The notes below the pieces were generated by a model. That model did no database searches, was not told the DNA's origin, and worked only from the letters and a program-made list of their open reading frames with translations. Position numbers and translations under genes: made by a program. 33,160 bases of DNA from Candidatus Daviesbacteria bacterium RIFCSPHIGHO2_01_FULL_41_45 (GTDB taxonomy: Bacteria; Patescibacteriota; Microgenomatia; Daviesbacterales; UBA10151): the NCBI GenBank assembly GCA_001776975.1, contig MFCS01000012.1, positions 1-33,160 on the forward strand. The letters run 5' to 3'. Numbering within the stretch: the first letter of the stretch is position 1; every line of letters begins with the position of its first letter. Of the stretch, positions 23,463 to 31,645 are shown in pieces.

Positions 23463-24152
23463 ATGCCAAAAGCAAGTCCAAAGGCCAAAGTAAAAAGTGC
23501 AAAGTTATCCAAAAGCGACATTGGTGACGAGAAGAAACAATCTACTAAATCTCCAATACTTCATTCAATAAATAAGATTAGGGCTTATCGACCAGTTAAA
23601 AGAGACTACCTGGCATTAATAATAGTTGGGCTGGCAGTATTGGCTTTTTTTAATAAAGGTTGGTTTATCGCTGCCACAGTTAACGGACAACCTCTCACTA
23701 ACCTGGAGGTTCAAAAAAGATTGAATTCCTCCTACAAAGAGAGTGTGGTAAATCAGATGGTTGGAGAGAAGATACTGGAACAGGAAGGAACTAAAAAAGG
23801 GGTCGTTATTTCCCAACAAGATCTAAACAGTCGGGTAGAGGCTGATGAGAAATCTTATGGAGGTAAAGAGGTTTTTGAGATGTTACTCTCCCAACAAGGA
23901 TTAAGCCGGGAAGATTATCTGACTAGAGTCAAGGCATTATTACTAATAGAGAGAATCTACTCTGCGGAGATAAAACCAACTGATGAGGAGATGAAATCTT
24001 TTATGGAGGAGAACGCATCTTTGCCAGAGGCTACAGATGAAGCTAAGTTCAAAGAGTTTGCCACCACCCAACTCTCACAGCAAAAACTATCCCAAGTTTT
24101 TTCCCAAAAGTTCTCCGAGCTTAGAAAATCTGCCAACATCCAAATTTTTTAA
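23463..24152 (+). CDS. Membrane-anchored SurA-N-type foldase
   Basis: A 229-residue protein. A lysine-rich cytoplasmic tail (about 1-45) precedes one helix (LALIIVGLAVLAFF). The outside part resembles the SurA/PrsA N-domain: ATVNGQPLTNLEVQKRL, then VVNQMVGEKILEQEGTKKGVVISQQDL and EMLLSQQGLSREDYLTRVKALLLIERIY. It ends with the C-terminal chaperone helix, but the parvulin PPIase domain between the two is missing. Likely role: chaperone for exported proteins without isomerase activity. A leaderless-type promoter precedes the ATG. The 3' end meets the 24149 gene in a shared TTAA. Confidence 0.82.
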   Translation: MPKASPKAKVKSAKLSKSDIGDEKKQSTKSPILHSINKIRAYRPVKRDYLALIIVGLAVLAFFNKGWFIAATVNGQPLTNLEVQKRLNSSYKESVVNQMVGEKILEQEGTKKGVVISQQDLNSRVEADEKSYGGKEVFEMLLSQQGLSREDYLTRVKALLLIERIYSAEIKPTDEEMKSFMEENASLPEATDEAKFKEFATTQLSQQKLSQVFSQKFSELRKSANIQIF

Positions 24153-24745
24153 TTACTTAAGGTTCTTATAATCTCCTCAACTTGAGTTGATAAATCTATT
24201 TTTGAGGTTGCTTTTAAGCCACCCTGAGAAACCCGGTGAGTTATATCTAAAGCACTACCATTACCCAAACTAACACACCATTGATAATCTACATCTCCGT
24301 TATTATCTCTAGATTTAGTTTTTAAGACTTGGTAACTCCCTAGAGTTATTAGCTCACCTTTACAATTTAGGTTTGGAGTTACTAAAACAGTCACTGGTTT
24401 GACCGCCCGATCACAAGCGATGGTTGTATCAGTTGATGAGTTTGGATCAAACTCCAGATGGGAGGAGTTAGAACAGGTAAGCAAACCCCAACCTTGAGGA
24501 TATTTTAAAGCAAACCCCTGTCCTGAGTATATTTTGCTATTAGTAGTATCAGTGGGAGAAATTTGAGAGTTTGTTTGATTTGGGTTGGTAATCGTTCTAA
24601 GAGAGGCTAGAGGGTCCAGATTGTTTTCAGCTGGGATTTCCTGTTTGGCCCGACTGATAAAAAAGAAGGTGGCTAGGGTAATCAGTACCAACAACACCAC
24701 CGCTCCACCGATAACAAGTTTTAACCGTTGATCTGTCCCAACCAT
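24149..24745 (-). CDS. Membrane-anchored extracytoplasmic protein, second YPxxW type
   Basis: A 198-residue protein of unknown function. The N-terminal helix (LVIGGAVVLLVLITLATFFF) is followed by an Asn/Thr/Pro-rich linker and an outside domain opening IYSGQGFALKYPQGWGLLTC, the same plan as 22279-22935 (helix, linker, F-x-KYP-x-W). Four cysteines (LLTCSN, IACDR, LNCKG, YQWCV) suggest two disulphides. ATG 24745 follows a promoter by 6 bases. Monocistronic; convergent with the SurA-N-type gene. Confidence 0.7.
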   Translation of the reverse strand: MVGTDQRLKLVIGGAVVLLVLITLATFFFISRAKQEIPAENNLDPLASLRTITNPNQTNSQISPTDTTNSKIYSGQGFALKYPQGWGLLTCSNSSHLEFDPNSSTDTTIACDRAVKPVTVLVTPNLNCKGELITLGSYQVLKTKSRDNNGDVDYQWCVSLGNGSALDITHRVSQGGLKATSKIDLSTQVEEIIRTLSN

Positions 24746-24751
24746 GGCTGA

Positions 24752-24781
24752 GTTTTACCATATATCCCATAGCTTTGTCAA
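24752..24781 (-). promoter_or_regulatory. Promoter of the 24149-24745 gene
   Basis: Perfect TTGACA (24781-24776), an 18-base spacer and TAAAAC (24757-24752) preceded by TGG, then 6 bases to the ATG. Predicted message is leaderless. Confidence 0.65.
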
Positions 24782-24833
24782 TGCCAAGAGCATCACCATT
24801 GATCATCAGCTAGTCGAACAAGCTTAGATCTAT

Positions 24834-24839
24834 TACAAT
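24834..24839 (+). promoter_or_regulatory. -10 element of the FemAB operon
   Basis: TACAAT followed by 6 bases and the first femAB ATG (24846). No convincing -35 at 16-18 bases. Confidence 0.5.
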
Positions 24840-24845
24840 ATCTGC

Positions 24846-25880
24846 ATGGACCTGAGACTTTTATCTGATCCGGATAAAGATAATTATAATAAACTCATCA
24901 CTCACGTCGTACAATCCTGGGAGTGGGGAAGTTTTCGGGAGACTCTGGGATTGACCACGCTTCGTTATGGTTTATTTATTGATAAAAAACTCCACCTGGC
25001 TTTTCAGCTCACTATCCATAAAATTCCTTTTACAAATAAAACTTTTGGCTATTTACCCAAAGGCCCCTACCCTAGCAAGGAGTTACTTGATGCCTTGGTA
25101 GAGATTGGTAAAAAATACAACTGTATTGCTATTAAAATAGAGCCCAACATTCAGGTCTCAGATTCCCGCAGTCAAGCAAACGCCCTTGACAAAAGACTCA
25201 TCCCTTCATCTAAAACCTTATTTACAAAGTATAATTTCTTACTTGATCTGACTCAATCAGATGATCAAATATTACAAAAAATGCATCCTAAAATCAGGTA
25301 TAACATCAAGGTAGCTCAAAAACATCAAGTCGTTATAGAAGAAAGAACCGACGATGATGGATTGGCAATTTATTTAAAGTTATACTTTGAAACTACCAAA
25401 CGGCAAAACTATCACGGACACTCACCCACTTATCATCGCCTTCTCTGGAATACCCTAAAACAACAAAACATGGCCCGGATTTTGATCGCCTCCTATACCA
25501 CACCGGGGTCAAATGTTAAAATTCCCCTCTCTGCCTGGATGTTATTTAATTTTAAAGATACTCTTTATTATCCCTATGGGGGATCTTCTAGCGAATACAA
25601 AAATGTCATGGCTTCTACACTTTTAGCTTGGGAGACAATTAAGCTCGGTAAGAAACTAAAATTAAAAACTCTAGACCTGTGGGGAGCCCTAGAACCAGAG
25701 GCCTCTATTAATCACCCCTGGAGAGGATTTCACCAATTCAAGGAGAGATTAGGACCCAGTCTAGTCGAAAACCTAGGGAGTTTTGATCTGGTATTTAATA
25801 AACCAATGTTTTTTGCCTTCAATCAAATTGATAAAATGACAAAATTAAAGGTTTTACTACTGCGCACCATTGCCCATTAA
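24846..25880 (+). CDS. FemAB-family aminoacyl transferase (first copy)
   Basis: Cytoplasmic membrane-associated enzyme family (FemA/FemX) that adds amino acids from aminoacyl-tRNA to lipid II stem peptides. The 344 residues form two GNAT-like halves: SWEWGSFRETLGL and FGYLPKGPYP in the first, then LTQSDDQILQKMHPKIRYNIKVAQKHQV (the typical turn before helix) and WMLFNFKDTLYYPYGGSS with LDLWGALEP and GFHQFKERLG in the second. The coiled-coil insertion of FemA is absent, as in FemX. A related gene follows 5 bases downstream. With MurJ and LCP it points to a cross-linked wall; the amino acid added is not predictable. Peptidoglycan role is known for the family, inferred here. Confidence 0.9.
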   Translation: MDLRLLSDPDKDNYNKLITHVVQSWEWGSFRETLGLTTLRYGLFIDKKLHLAFQLTIHKIPFTNKTFGYLPKGPYPSKELLDALVEIGKKYNCIAIKIEPNIQVSDSRSQANALDKRLIPSSKTLFTKYNFLLDLTQSDDQILQKMHPKIRYNIKVAQKHQVVIEERTDDDGLAIYLKLYFETTKRQNYHGHSPTYHRLLWNTLKQQNMARILIASYTTPGSNVKIPLSAWMLFNFKDTLYYPYGGSSSEYKNVMASTLLAWETIKLGKKLKLKTLDLWGALEPEASINHPWRGFHQFKERLGPSLVENLGSFDLVFNKPMFFAFNQIDKMTKLKVLLLRTIAH

Positions 25881-25885
25881 TAAAT

Positions 25886-26800
25886 ATGAATATTATTGAT
25901 CCCCGGCAATCAAAACAGTGGGGCCACTTTATGTCCCAGATTGATTGGAAAATTGAGTTTATCAAGAACCGTCAGATATTTATCCGCCGGCTACCTCTTT
26001 TTCCATACAGCGTTATAAAATTCCAAAGACCTCAAAATCCTCTACCTTTAAAAGAGATTGATCAGATCGCTCAAAAACACCAAGCTCTGTTTGTAAACAT
26101 TGACCCCCATTTTGAGGGATTTGATGAAGCAGATTTGAAAAAACATGGTTTTATAAAATCCAACATGATCCTCTCTCATACCTCAACAGTTTTATTGAAT
26201 TTAACCCAAACACAGATAAGTCTGTGGAAAAGTTTTTCTGAGAATGCCCGACGGAATATTAAAAAAGGTCAAAGATCAAAGATCAAAATTAAAAAGGTTT
26301 TTTTAAAAAACCAAAAGAATGACACTGAGTTTATAAAATTTTACCAGTTACTAAAATCATTAACCAAGATGAAAAAATTTTATATCCCAAGTTATGATGA
26401 ATTTTATAAAAAAATGACCGCTTTTAAAGAATCGTCGGTGTTGTTTTTTGCCTATGAGGAATCTACCTCTGAGCCAATTGCCACTGTTTGGATGGCAGGA
26501 TATCAGACTACTGCTTTTTATGTTCAAACAGGGATTACTCAAAAAGGATATGAAAAGTTGGCCAATTATCAGATTGTCTGGGAGCTATTAAAAGAAGCCA
26601 AAACACTGGGGTATAAACAGTTTGATTTTGAAGGAATTTATGACCCCAGATACCCCAAGGAAAGAAGTAAGTGGCAGGGATTCTCCGAGTTTAAAAAACG
26701 GTTTCATGGTACCATTATAGAGTATCCGCCTTCTTATATAAAAATCTATAACCCTTTTTTCAAGCTGATATATCTACTATCAAAGATCTTGCCAAATTAA
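25886..26800 (+). CDS. FemAB-family aminoacyl transferase (second, divergent copy)
   Basis: A 304-residue relative of the preceding gene, shorter and more divergent. Shared landmarks: KQWGHFMSQ at the N-terminus, NLTQTQISLWKSFSENARRNIKKGQ, a GNAT-like second half (FFAYEESTSEPIATVWMAGYQTTAFYVQTGITQKG) and DFEGIYDPRYP before WQGFSEFKKRFHG. Two FemAB genes in tandem commonly add successive residues of an interpeptide bridge. Starts at ATG 25886, 5 bases after the first copy. The methyltransferase-like gene follows after one base. Confidence 0.88.
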   Translation: MNIIDPRQSKQWGHFMSQIDWKIEFIKNRQIFIRRLPLFPYSVIKFQRPQNPLPLKEIDQIAQKHQALFVNIDPHFEGFDEADLKKHGFIKSNMILSHTSTVLLNLTQTQISLWKSFSENARRNIKKGQRSKIKIKKVFLKNQKNDTEFIKFYQLLKSLTKMKKFYIPSYDEFYKKMTAFKESSVLFFAYEESTSEPIATVWMAGYQTTAFYVQTGITQKGYEKLANYQIVWELLKEAKTLGYKQFDFEGIYDPRYPKERSKWQGFSEFKKRFHGTIIEYPPSYIKIYNPFFKLIYLLSKILPN

Positions 26801-26801
26801 G

Positions 26802-27557
26802 ATGAGCCCTGAGTATAGCTTGATTATCGTTTTAATAATTTTGCTGGGTCTTTTGATCCTGCTTGGTCGCATTAGGTTAAGACGTTTAGCAAGTTACGAT
26901 TCACCAATCTTGGGAAAAGTAGAGGTCTTCCAAAAATATAACGGCGAAAAGGTGTTGACAACTAATTCCTTCCCCCAGGGAATCTCCACAGAACAACCAT
27001 CAATTAAATACAGCTATTGGTATAAAATTGCCAACGAGGCCTTTAGGTACACTAAAAATATCAAAAATCCTCAAGTGTTGTGCTTCGGATTGGGGGCTAA
27101 TACCAGCTCTTTAATACTGGCTAAACTAAATCCCAAAATCCAGCAAACAATCATCGAGATAGACGCTCAGATCATCCAAGCTTGCAAGGATTACTTTCAG
27201 CTTAACGATCTTATACAGCTCACTTTAATTCAGGCCGATGCCTTTAAAGTCATTGACTCCGGATCACAGTTACCAAATAACCACTATGACGCTATAATCG
27301 TTGATATATTCTTGAGCTCCCCTCCTTATATTGATAAAAAATCAAACACGCCAATCTTTATTAAAAAACTTCTGACACTTTTAAAACCAAAAGGAATGGT
27401 CATATTTAACCGACCATCTCATAATCAAGAGGCCAGGCGTGCAGGAATAGAGCTAAAAAAAGAGCTGGATAAATATTTCCAAACATCACAATTGTTTGAT
27501 ATCAAAGATCCCCGAGGTTACCGCAACAACGTCATTACCGCCTCATTTAAGCTGTGA
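26802..27557 (+). CDS. Membrane-anchored spermidine-synthase-fold (SAM-binding) protein
   Basis: A 251-residue protein with an N-terminal helix (YSLIIVLIILLGLLILLG) and a soluble Rossmann domain like spermidine synthase/SpeE-related proteins. Visible: VLCFGLGANTSSLILAKLNP (nucleotide-binding glycine loop), IIEIDAQIIQACKDYF (acidic end of strand 2), IQADAFKVI and YDAIIVDIF. The catalytic Asp motif and putrescine-binding Tyr of true SpeE are not obvious, so it may be a methyltransferase or aminopropyltransferase-like enzyme tethered at the membrane. Cotranscribed with two FemAB genes, one base after the second. Substrate unknown. Confidence 0.8.
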   Translation: MSPEYSLIIVLIILLGLLILLGRIRLRRLASYDSPILGKVEVFQKYNGEKVLTTNSFPQGISTEQPSIKYSYWYKIANEAFRYTKNIKNPQVLCFGLGANTSSLILAKLNPKIQQTIIEIDAQIIQACKDYFQLNDLIQLTLIQADAFKVIDSGSQLPNNHYDAIIVDIFLSSPPYIDKKSNTPIFIKKLLTLLKPKGMVIFNRPSHNQEARRAGIELKKELDKYFQTSQLFDIKDPRGYRNNVITASFKL

Positions 27558-27563
27558 TACAAT
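27555..27563 (+). promoter_or_regulatory. Possible extended -10 before sbcDC
   Basis: TGA then TACAAT (27558-27563), overlapping the 3' end of the upstream gene and 10 bases before the CTG codon at 27574. Upstream TTACCG is a weak -35 at 17 bases. Confidence 0.4.
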
Positions 27564-27573
27564 CCTTGCAACT

Positions 27574-28728
27574 CTGAAACTTTTACATTTTGCTGATATC
27601 CACATTGGAATGTTAAATTACTCTAAGCTTGATCCAACCACCGGTTTGGAATCTCGGTTAATTGATTTTTTTAATACCTTAGATTTTATCATTGATTATG
27701 CTATCAAGGAACAAGTTGATGCGGTAATTTTTGCTGGAGATGCTTATAAAACCCGCGATCCCTCCCCCACTCAACAACGGGGCTTTGGAGAAAGAATCAA
27801 AAGAGTTCCCAAGGCTGGAATACCTTTAATAATGGTAGTGGGCAACCACGACACTCCTAACGCTGAAGGTAAGGCTAATACCTTGGATATCTACTCAGCT
27901 TTAGAGGTGGAGAATATGTGGGTCAGTCGTAAATCAGAGCTAATTAATATTCCTACCAAATCTGGCAACCTACAGGTTATTACTGCTCCCTGGCTACAAA
28001 AATCTGATTTTAAATCTCTGGGAGCCGATCTGCCACACTTTTATAGTAAAATTAACCCCGCAGAAGCTGCAATTTTAGTTGGACACTTAGAGGTTGAGGG
28101 GGCTAGCATGGGATCAGAAAAAGGCTTAGCCATTATAAATGACGCTACAATCCCCCTTTCTTTATTAACTGATAAAAGACTCTCCTATGTTGCCCTAGGA
28201 CACATTCATAAATATCAAAACCTAAATCCTTCTGACAATCCCCCCGTTATTTACTCCGGTTCACCAGAAAGAATTGATTTTGGGGAGATCAAGGAAGATA
28301 AGGGGTTTGTCATGATAGAGATCCTTAAGGGAATTGTTAAATATCAATTTGTTAAGACCCCTGCCAGAGATTTTGTTGATATCCACTGCTCACTAAAACC
28401 CGAGGATAACAATCCGACTCAAACCGTTATCAAAGAGATTAAAAAACACCCCCTTAAAGATTGTATCGTCAAATTAACAATTGATATTCCGGCTGGAATA
28501 GGCACAGATCTGGCCATGGACCAGGTGAAGAAGGCCTTAGTGGAAGCCTATTTTATCGCCGGGATCTCTCGTAACCTAGAAAGGGTCAATCGAGAGATGC
28601 TTGAGGGGGGTAAAGAGATGGAAAAATTAATGCCCCTGCAAGCTCTGCAAAAATACTGGCAAGCTAAAAAATATGATCAAAAAAGAATTGCCGAGTTGGA
28701 AAAATATGCCTCTGAGCTCCTATCATGA
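27574..28728 (+). CDS. sbcD: DNA repair exonuclease subunit D (SbcD/Mre11 family)
   Basis: Mn-dependent nuclease of the SbcCD complex that trims hairpins and blocked DNA ends. Metal-site motifs in order: FADIHIG (D8, H10 in this numbering), AGDAYKTRDPS, VVGNHDTP, LVGHLEVEG and LGHIHKYQ; the capping domain follows. Start choice: the family N-terminus is M-K-L-L-H-x-A-D-I-H, matched here at CTG 27574 (384 residues). ATG 27496 would add 26 unrelated residues and overlap the previous gene by 62 bases; ATG 27610 would remove the D-x-H metal ligands. CTG initiation is unusual, so the start is uncertain; the function is not. sbcC overlaps the stop by ATGA. Confidence 0.92.
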   Translation: MKLLHFADIHIGMLNYSKLDPTTGLESRLIDFFNTLDFIIDYAIKEQVDAVIFAGDAYKTRDPSPTQQRGFGERIKRVPKAGIPLIMVVGNHDTPNAEGKANTLDIYSALEVENMWVSRKSELINIPTKSGNLQVITAPWLQKSDFKSLGADLPHFYSKINPAEAAILVGHLEVEGASMGSEKGLAIINDATIPLSLLTDKRLSYVALGHIHKYQNLNPSDNPPVIYSGSPERIDFGEIKEDKGFVMIEILKGIVKYQFVKTPARDFVDIHCSLKPEDNNPTQTVIKEIKKHPLKDCIVKLTIDIPAGIGTDLAMDQVKKALVEAYFIAGISRNLERVNREMLEGGKEMEKLMPLQALQKYWQAKKYDQKRIAELEKYASELLS

Positions 28729-30878
28729 TACCATCTAAACTTAAACTATCGAACTTCACTTCCTACGGCGAAAATTCACCAGTTTTAGATTTTACACCTT
28801 TACATATGGCTGCTATCTCCGGATCTAACGGGGTTGGTAAATCATCTTTACTTGATGCAATCATCTGGTGTATCTGGGGAACTTCCCGAGCGGGAGATTC
28901 ATCCGATGAGCTAGTCCGTTTGGGACAAATTAATATGTCGGTAGAGTTTTCGTTTGAGTTAGATAATCACCCCTACACCATCAAACGATCCAGAAAGCTG
29001 GGTTCATCTACCAGCCTCGAGTTTAAATCCGCTTCACATAACCTGACCGAAGGAACGATTAAAGCTACTCAACAAAAAATTATTGATACTATCCATTTAA
29101 CCTTTGACACCTTTGTAAACTCGGCCTATATCAGACAAGGACGAGCTGACGAGTTTACCACTAAGGGTCCCACTGAACGCAAAAAGATCCTGACTGATAT
29201 TTTAGGATTATCTCAATATGACATTTTAGAGGAAAAAGCCAAAGAAAAAATCAAACAAATTGAGGCAGACTTGAAGCTTAGAGAATATCAGTTGCTGGAA
29301 ATTGAGGCAGAGCTAGCTGCCCAAGAAGGCCAAGCAGAAAAACAAAAAATGGTAGCTCAAAAAGTTAACCAACTTGAGGGAGAGATGAAAGGTTTACAAA
29401 TTAAACTTAAGTTACTACAAGGCGAGCGGGCGTCCCTCTTTCTGTCTAAACAGCAGGCCGATAAACTTCACCAAACATACCAGGAAGCCAAACAAGAGTT
29501 AGAGACCATTACCTCCTCGGGAAAACAACGCAAAGACCAGATCGCTAAATTACAAAGCGAGATTGAATCTCTAAGTGGAGTTGATACAGAGCTGGAACAG
29601 CTCAAAACCATTCAAGCTACACTAGAAGCGCTGTCCTTAAAAAAACAGCAGAATCTGGAGAAACAACACCAATATTCTGAAATTGATGGCAAGCTTCAGT
29701 TAAAAAAACAGCGTCAGTCTCAAGTTGAGGCAGAGATAAGTGATACCAAAAATAAACTAAAAGATCTGGAAAAAGATCAAGCTATCTGTCCTACCTGCAA
29801 ACAACCATTAGATCGGGCTCAAAAACTCGAGGCTAGTAAAGAATTATCCCAAAAAATAGTCGCTCTGAGTGAGACATTCCAAGGGATTGATATTAGCGCT
29901 GAAGAGGCACAACTTAAACTACTAGAAGTTCAATTAGGTAGCCTTTTGGTGGATGATAAGCAGATTCTGGAACTAAAAAACCGGCTGGCTAAATTACAGC
30001 ATCTACAGAACCAAAAAGAGCAATTAATTCAAAAAAATTCCTCTCTTGAATCAGAGCAAAAAGTGGTTACAGAGCTAAGAGAGCTGTATCTAAATAAAAA
30101 AACTCAGGTGGAAAAACTAGAAGTTGAGGTAAGTAAAGCACCTGATTTATCGGAACAACTCAACTCAGTTGACCAAGCAATTCTCAAAGAAGAGTCACAA
30201 CTTGACGCTCTGCGTCAGGAGGAGAAATCCACTCAGAGCACCTTGGGAGAGATTAAGCAGTTAATCAACCGTAGTGAACAGCTACAAAAAACTAAAAATA
30301 TAAAGTCGGAGGAGCAGTTAAAACTCCGCGCAGAAAAGTCGATTTATGAGGAGTTAGCTCTAGCCTTTGGAAAAAAAGGGATCCAAGCAATGATTATTGA
30401 AACCGTTATTCCGGAGATTGAGGAAGAGACAAACACCCTACTCGCTCGCCTAACCGATGGCAGAATGAGTGTTCGACTGGAAACTCAGCGTCAGACTAAA
30501 ACCAAACTAGCCGGTGGAGAAAAAGGATTGGTGGAAACACTGGATATTATTATCTCGGATGAGATGGGAGAAAGAGCTTATGAGTTATACTCGGGAGGAG
30601 AGGCTTTCCGGGTCAACCTCTCTTTAAGACTAGCCTTATCTAAGCTTTTAACTAACCGGGCCGGTTCAAAACTGCAGTTTTTAGTTATCGATGAAGGCTT
30701 TGGTACTCAAGATTCACAAGGATTATCCCGGGTGGTGGAGGCATTAAATACTATCAAAGAAGATTTTGCCAAAATCTTGGTGATTACTCATCTTGATGAG
30801 TTAAAGGAGGAGTTTGATGTCAGGGTGGAGGTCTCCAAAGGACCAACTGGCTCTACCTTTGAAGTGGTCGGGGTTTAG
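28725..30878 (+). CDS. sbcC: DNA repair exonuclease subunit C (SbcC/Rad50 family)
   Basis: SMC-like ATPase partner of SbcD. Walker A GSNGVGKSSLLDAI near the N-terminus, then Q-loop and coiled coil (about 165-600). A zinc hook CPTC at residues 355-358 sits at the coil apex. ABC signature YSGGEAFRVNLSLRLALSKL, Walker B LQFLVIDEGFGTQD and the D-loop follow. The 717 residues are well below E. coli SbcC (about 1050), owing to shorter coiled arms. ATGA overlap with sbcD predicts coupled translation. The 3' end overlaps the converging 30853 gene by 26 bases. Confidence 0.95.
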   Translation: MIPSKLKLSNFTSYGENSPVLDFTPLHMAAISGSNGVGKSSLLDAIIWCIWGTSRAGDSSDELVRLGQINMSVEFSFELDNHPYTIKRSRKLGSSTSLEFKSASHNLTEGTIKATQQKIIDTIHLTFDTFVNSAYIRQGRADEFTTKGPTERKKILTDILGLSQYDILEEKAKEKIKQIEADLKLREYQLLEIEAELAAQEGQAEKQKMVAQKVNQLEGEMKGLQIKLKLLQGERASLFLSKQQADKLHQTYQEAKQELETITSSGKQRKDQIAKLQSEIESLSGVDTELEQLKTIQATLEALSLKKQQNLEKQHQYSEIDGKLQLKKQRQSQVEAEISDTKNKLKDLEKDQAICPTCKQPLDRAQKLEASKELSQKIVALSETFQGIDISAEEAQLKLLEVQLGSLLVDDKQILELKNRLAKLQHLQNQKEQLIQKNSSLESEQKVVTELRELYLNKKTQVEKLEVEVSKAPDLSEQLNSVDQAILKEESQLDALRQEEKSTQSTLGEIKQLINRSEQLQKTKNIKSEEQLKLRAEKSIYEELALAFGKKGIQAMIIETVIPEIEEETNTLLARLTDGRMSVRLETQRQTKTKLAGGEKGLVETLDIIISDEMGERAYELYSGGEAFRVNLSLRLALSKLLTNRAGSKLQFLVIDEGFGTQDSQGLSRVVEALNTIKEDFAKILVITHLDELKEEFDVRVEVSKGPTGSTFEVVGV

Positions 30879-31578
30879 TTTCAAATGACAAACCTAGTTT
30901 CTCTTTGTAGTGAGGTGGGAGTAAATTAAGGTATCTTCGTCTTCGCTCTTCTAATCTGTCTCTTCTCTTGGGATTCATTAAGTCCACCACTAAATCACCT
31001 TCTTCTAATTCCTCTTTTCTTTTTTTTATCCTTGCAGTTAAGTCTTCTAGCTCCGCCCCGCTGAATTGTTTCTTAGTACCGTCGCTCAAAACCCCGCCCC
31101 CCGCCTCTACCGCAGCCTCAAGTTCATCCAGCTTAAAATCATATCTTACTAAAATAGGTCCTGTTCTCTCAGTAAGCTCTTCCTCTATTTGTTCTATTGC
31201 CCGTAAAGTTTGCTTAGCGTTAGTTGGGCTTTCCACCCAGTTCCTTCTTCGTCGATTATCAATCATAGAATCTAAACGGGTATTAATAGGAACTGCTAGG
31301 CGTTCTAAGATTGTCCACAATCGGTACTCATCATAGTCAGCCTCATGACTTAATAATCTATATGATCTTGGGCAACTATCATATAAATCATGATCTTCTA
31401 TTCTCAGTGTATGCTCCATTACAGCCCTACTCTTACTCCATTTAGCAAAACCCCTGGGATCAGTAGAGGTGTCCGGCTGAGGAGATTGCCATCTTCTATA
31501 ATGATTTACTAGTCTACCGTACTTTTTCTTAAATACAGCTCTTATCTCTGCAGCAGATCGTATCTGCGGTCTTTCCAT
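30853..31578 (-). CDS. Hypothetical charged protein
   Basis: A 241-residue soluble protein I do not recognise. It is very rich in Arg, Glu and Asp. Notable segments: IRAVFKKKYGRLVNHYRRW, LYDSCPRSYRLL, DSMIDNRRRRNWVES, a helical stretch ELEDLTARIKKRKEELEE, and KRRDRLEERRRRYLNLLP at the end. No membrane segment, signal peptide or repeat. The Arg clusters could mean nucleic-acid or ribosome contact, which is only a guess. ATG 31578 lies 9 bases after a candidate -10. It is antisense to the last 26 bases of sbcC. Confidence 0.65.
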   Translation of the reverse strand: MERPQIRSAAEIRAVFKKKYGRLVNHYRRWQSPQPDTSTDPRGFAKWSKSRAVMEHTLRIEDHDLYDSCPRSYRLLSHEADYDEYRLWTILERLAVPINTRLDSMIDNRRRRNWVESPTNAKQTLRAIEQIEEELTERTGPILVRYDFKLDELEAAVEAGGGVLSDGTKKQFSGAELEDLTARIKKRKEELEEGDLVVDLMNPKRRDRLEERRRRYLNLLPPHYKEKLGLSFETKPRPLQR

Positions 31579-31587
31579 CTTGGCTGA

Positions 31588-31616
31588 ACTATACTACCTT
31601 GAAGATAATCTTTGAA
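31588..31616 (-). promoter_or_regulatory. Promoter of the hypothetical gene at 30853-31578
   Basis: TTCAAA (31616-31611), a 17-base spacer and TATAGT (31593-31588), 9 bases before the ATG. Its -35 overlaps that of the divergent promoter. Confidence 0.45.
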
Positions 31617-31639
31617 GTGGTGAAGATTTAATCTACAAT
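31612..31639 (+). promoter_or_regulatory. Promoter of the small membrane-protein gene
   Basis: TTGAAG (31612-31617), a 16-base spacer and TACAAT (31634-31639), then 6 bases to ATG 31646. Predicted message is leaderless. Shares -35 bases with the divergent promoter. Confidence 0.6.
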
Positions 31640-31645
31640 AGATAG

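Noticed and set aside
27574-30878. sbcDC beside FemAB as a phage-defence island
   Set aside because: SbcCD is a widespread repair complex with normal motifs; no defence partner, integrase or composition shift is visible.
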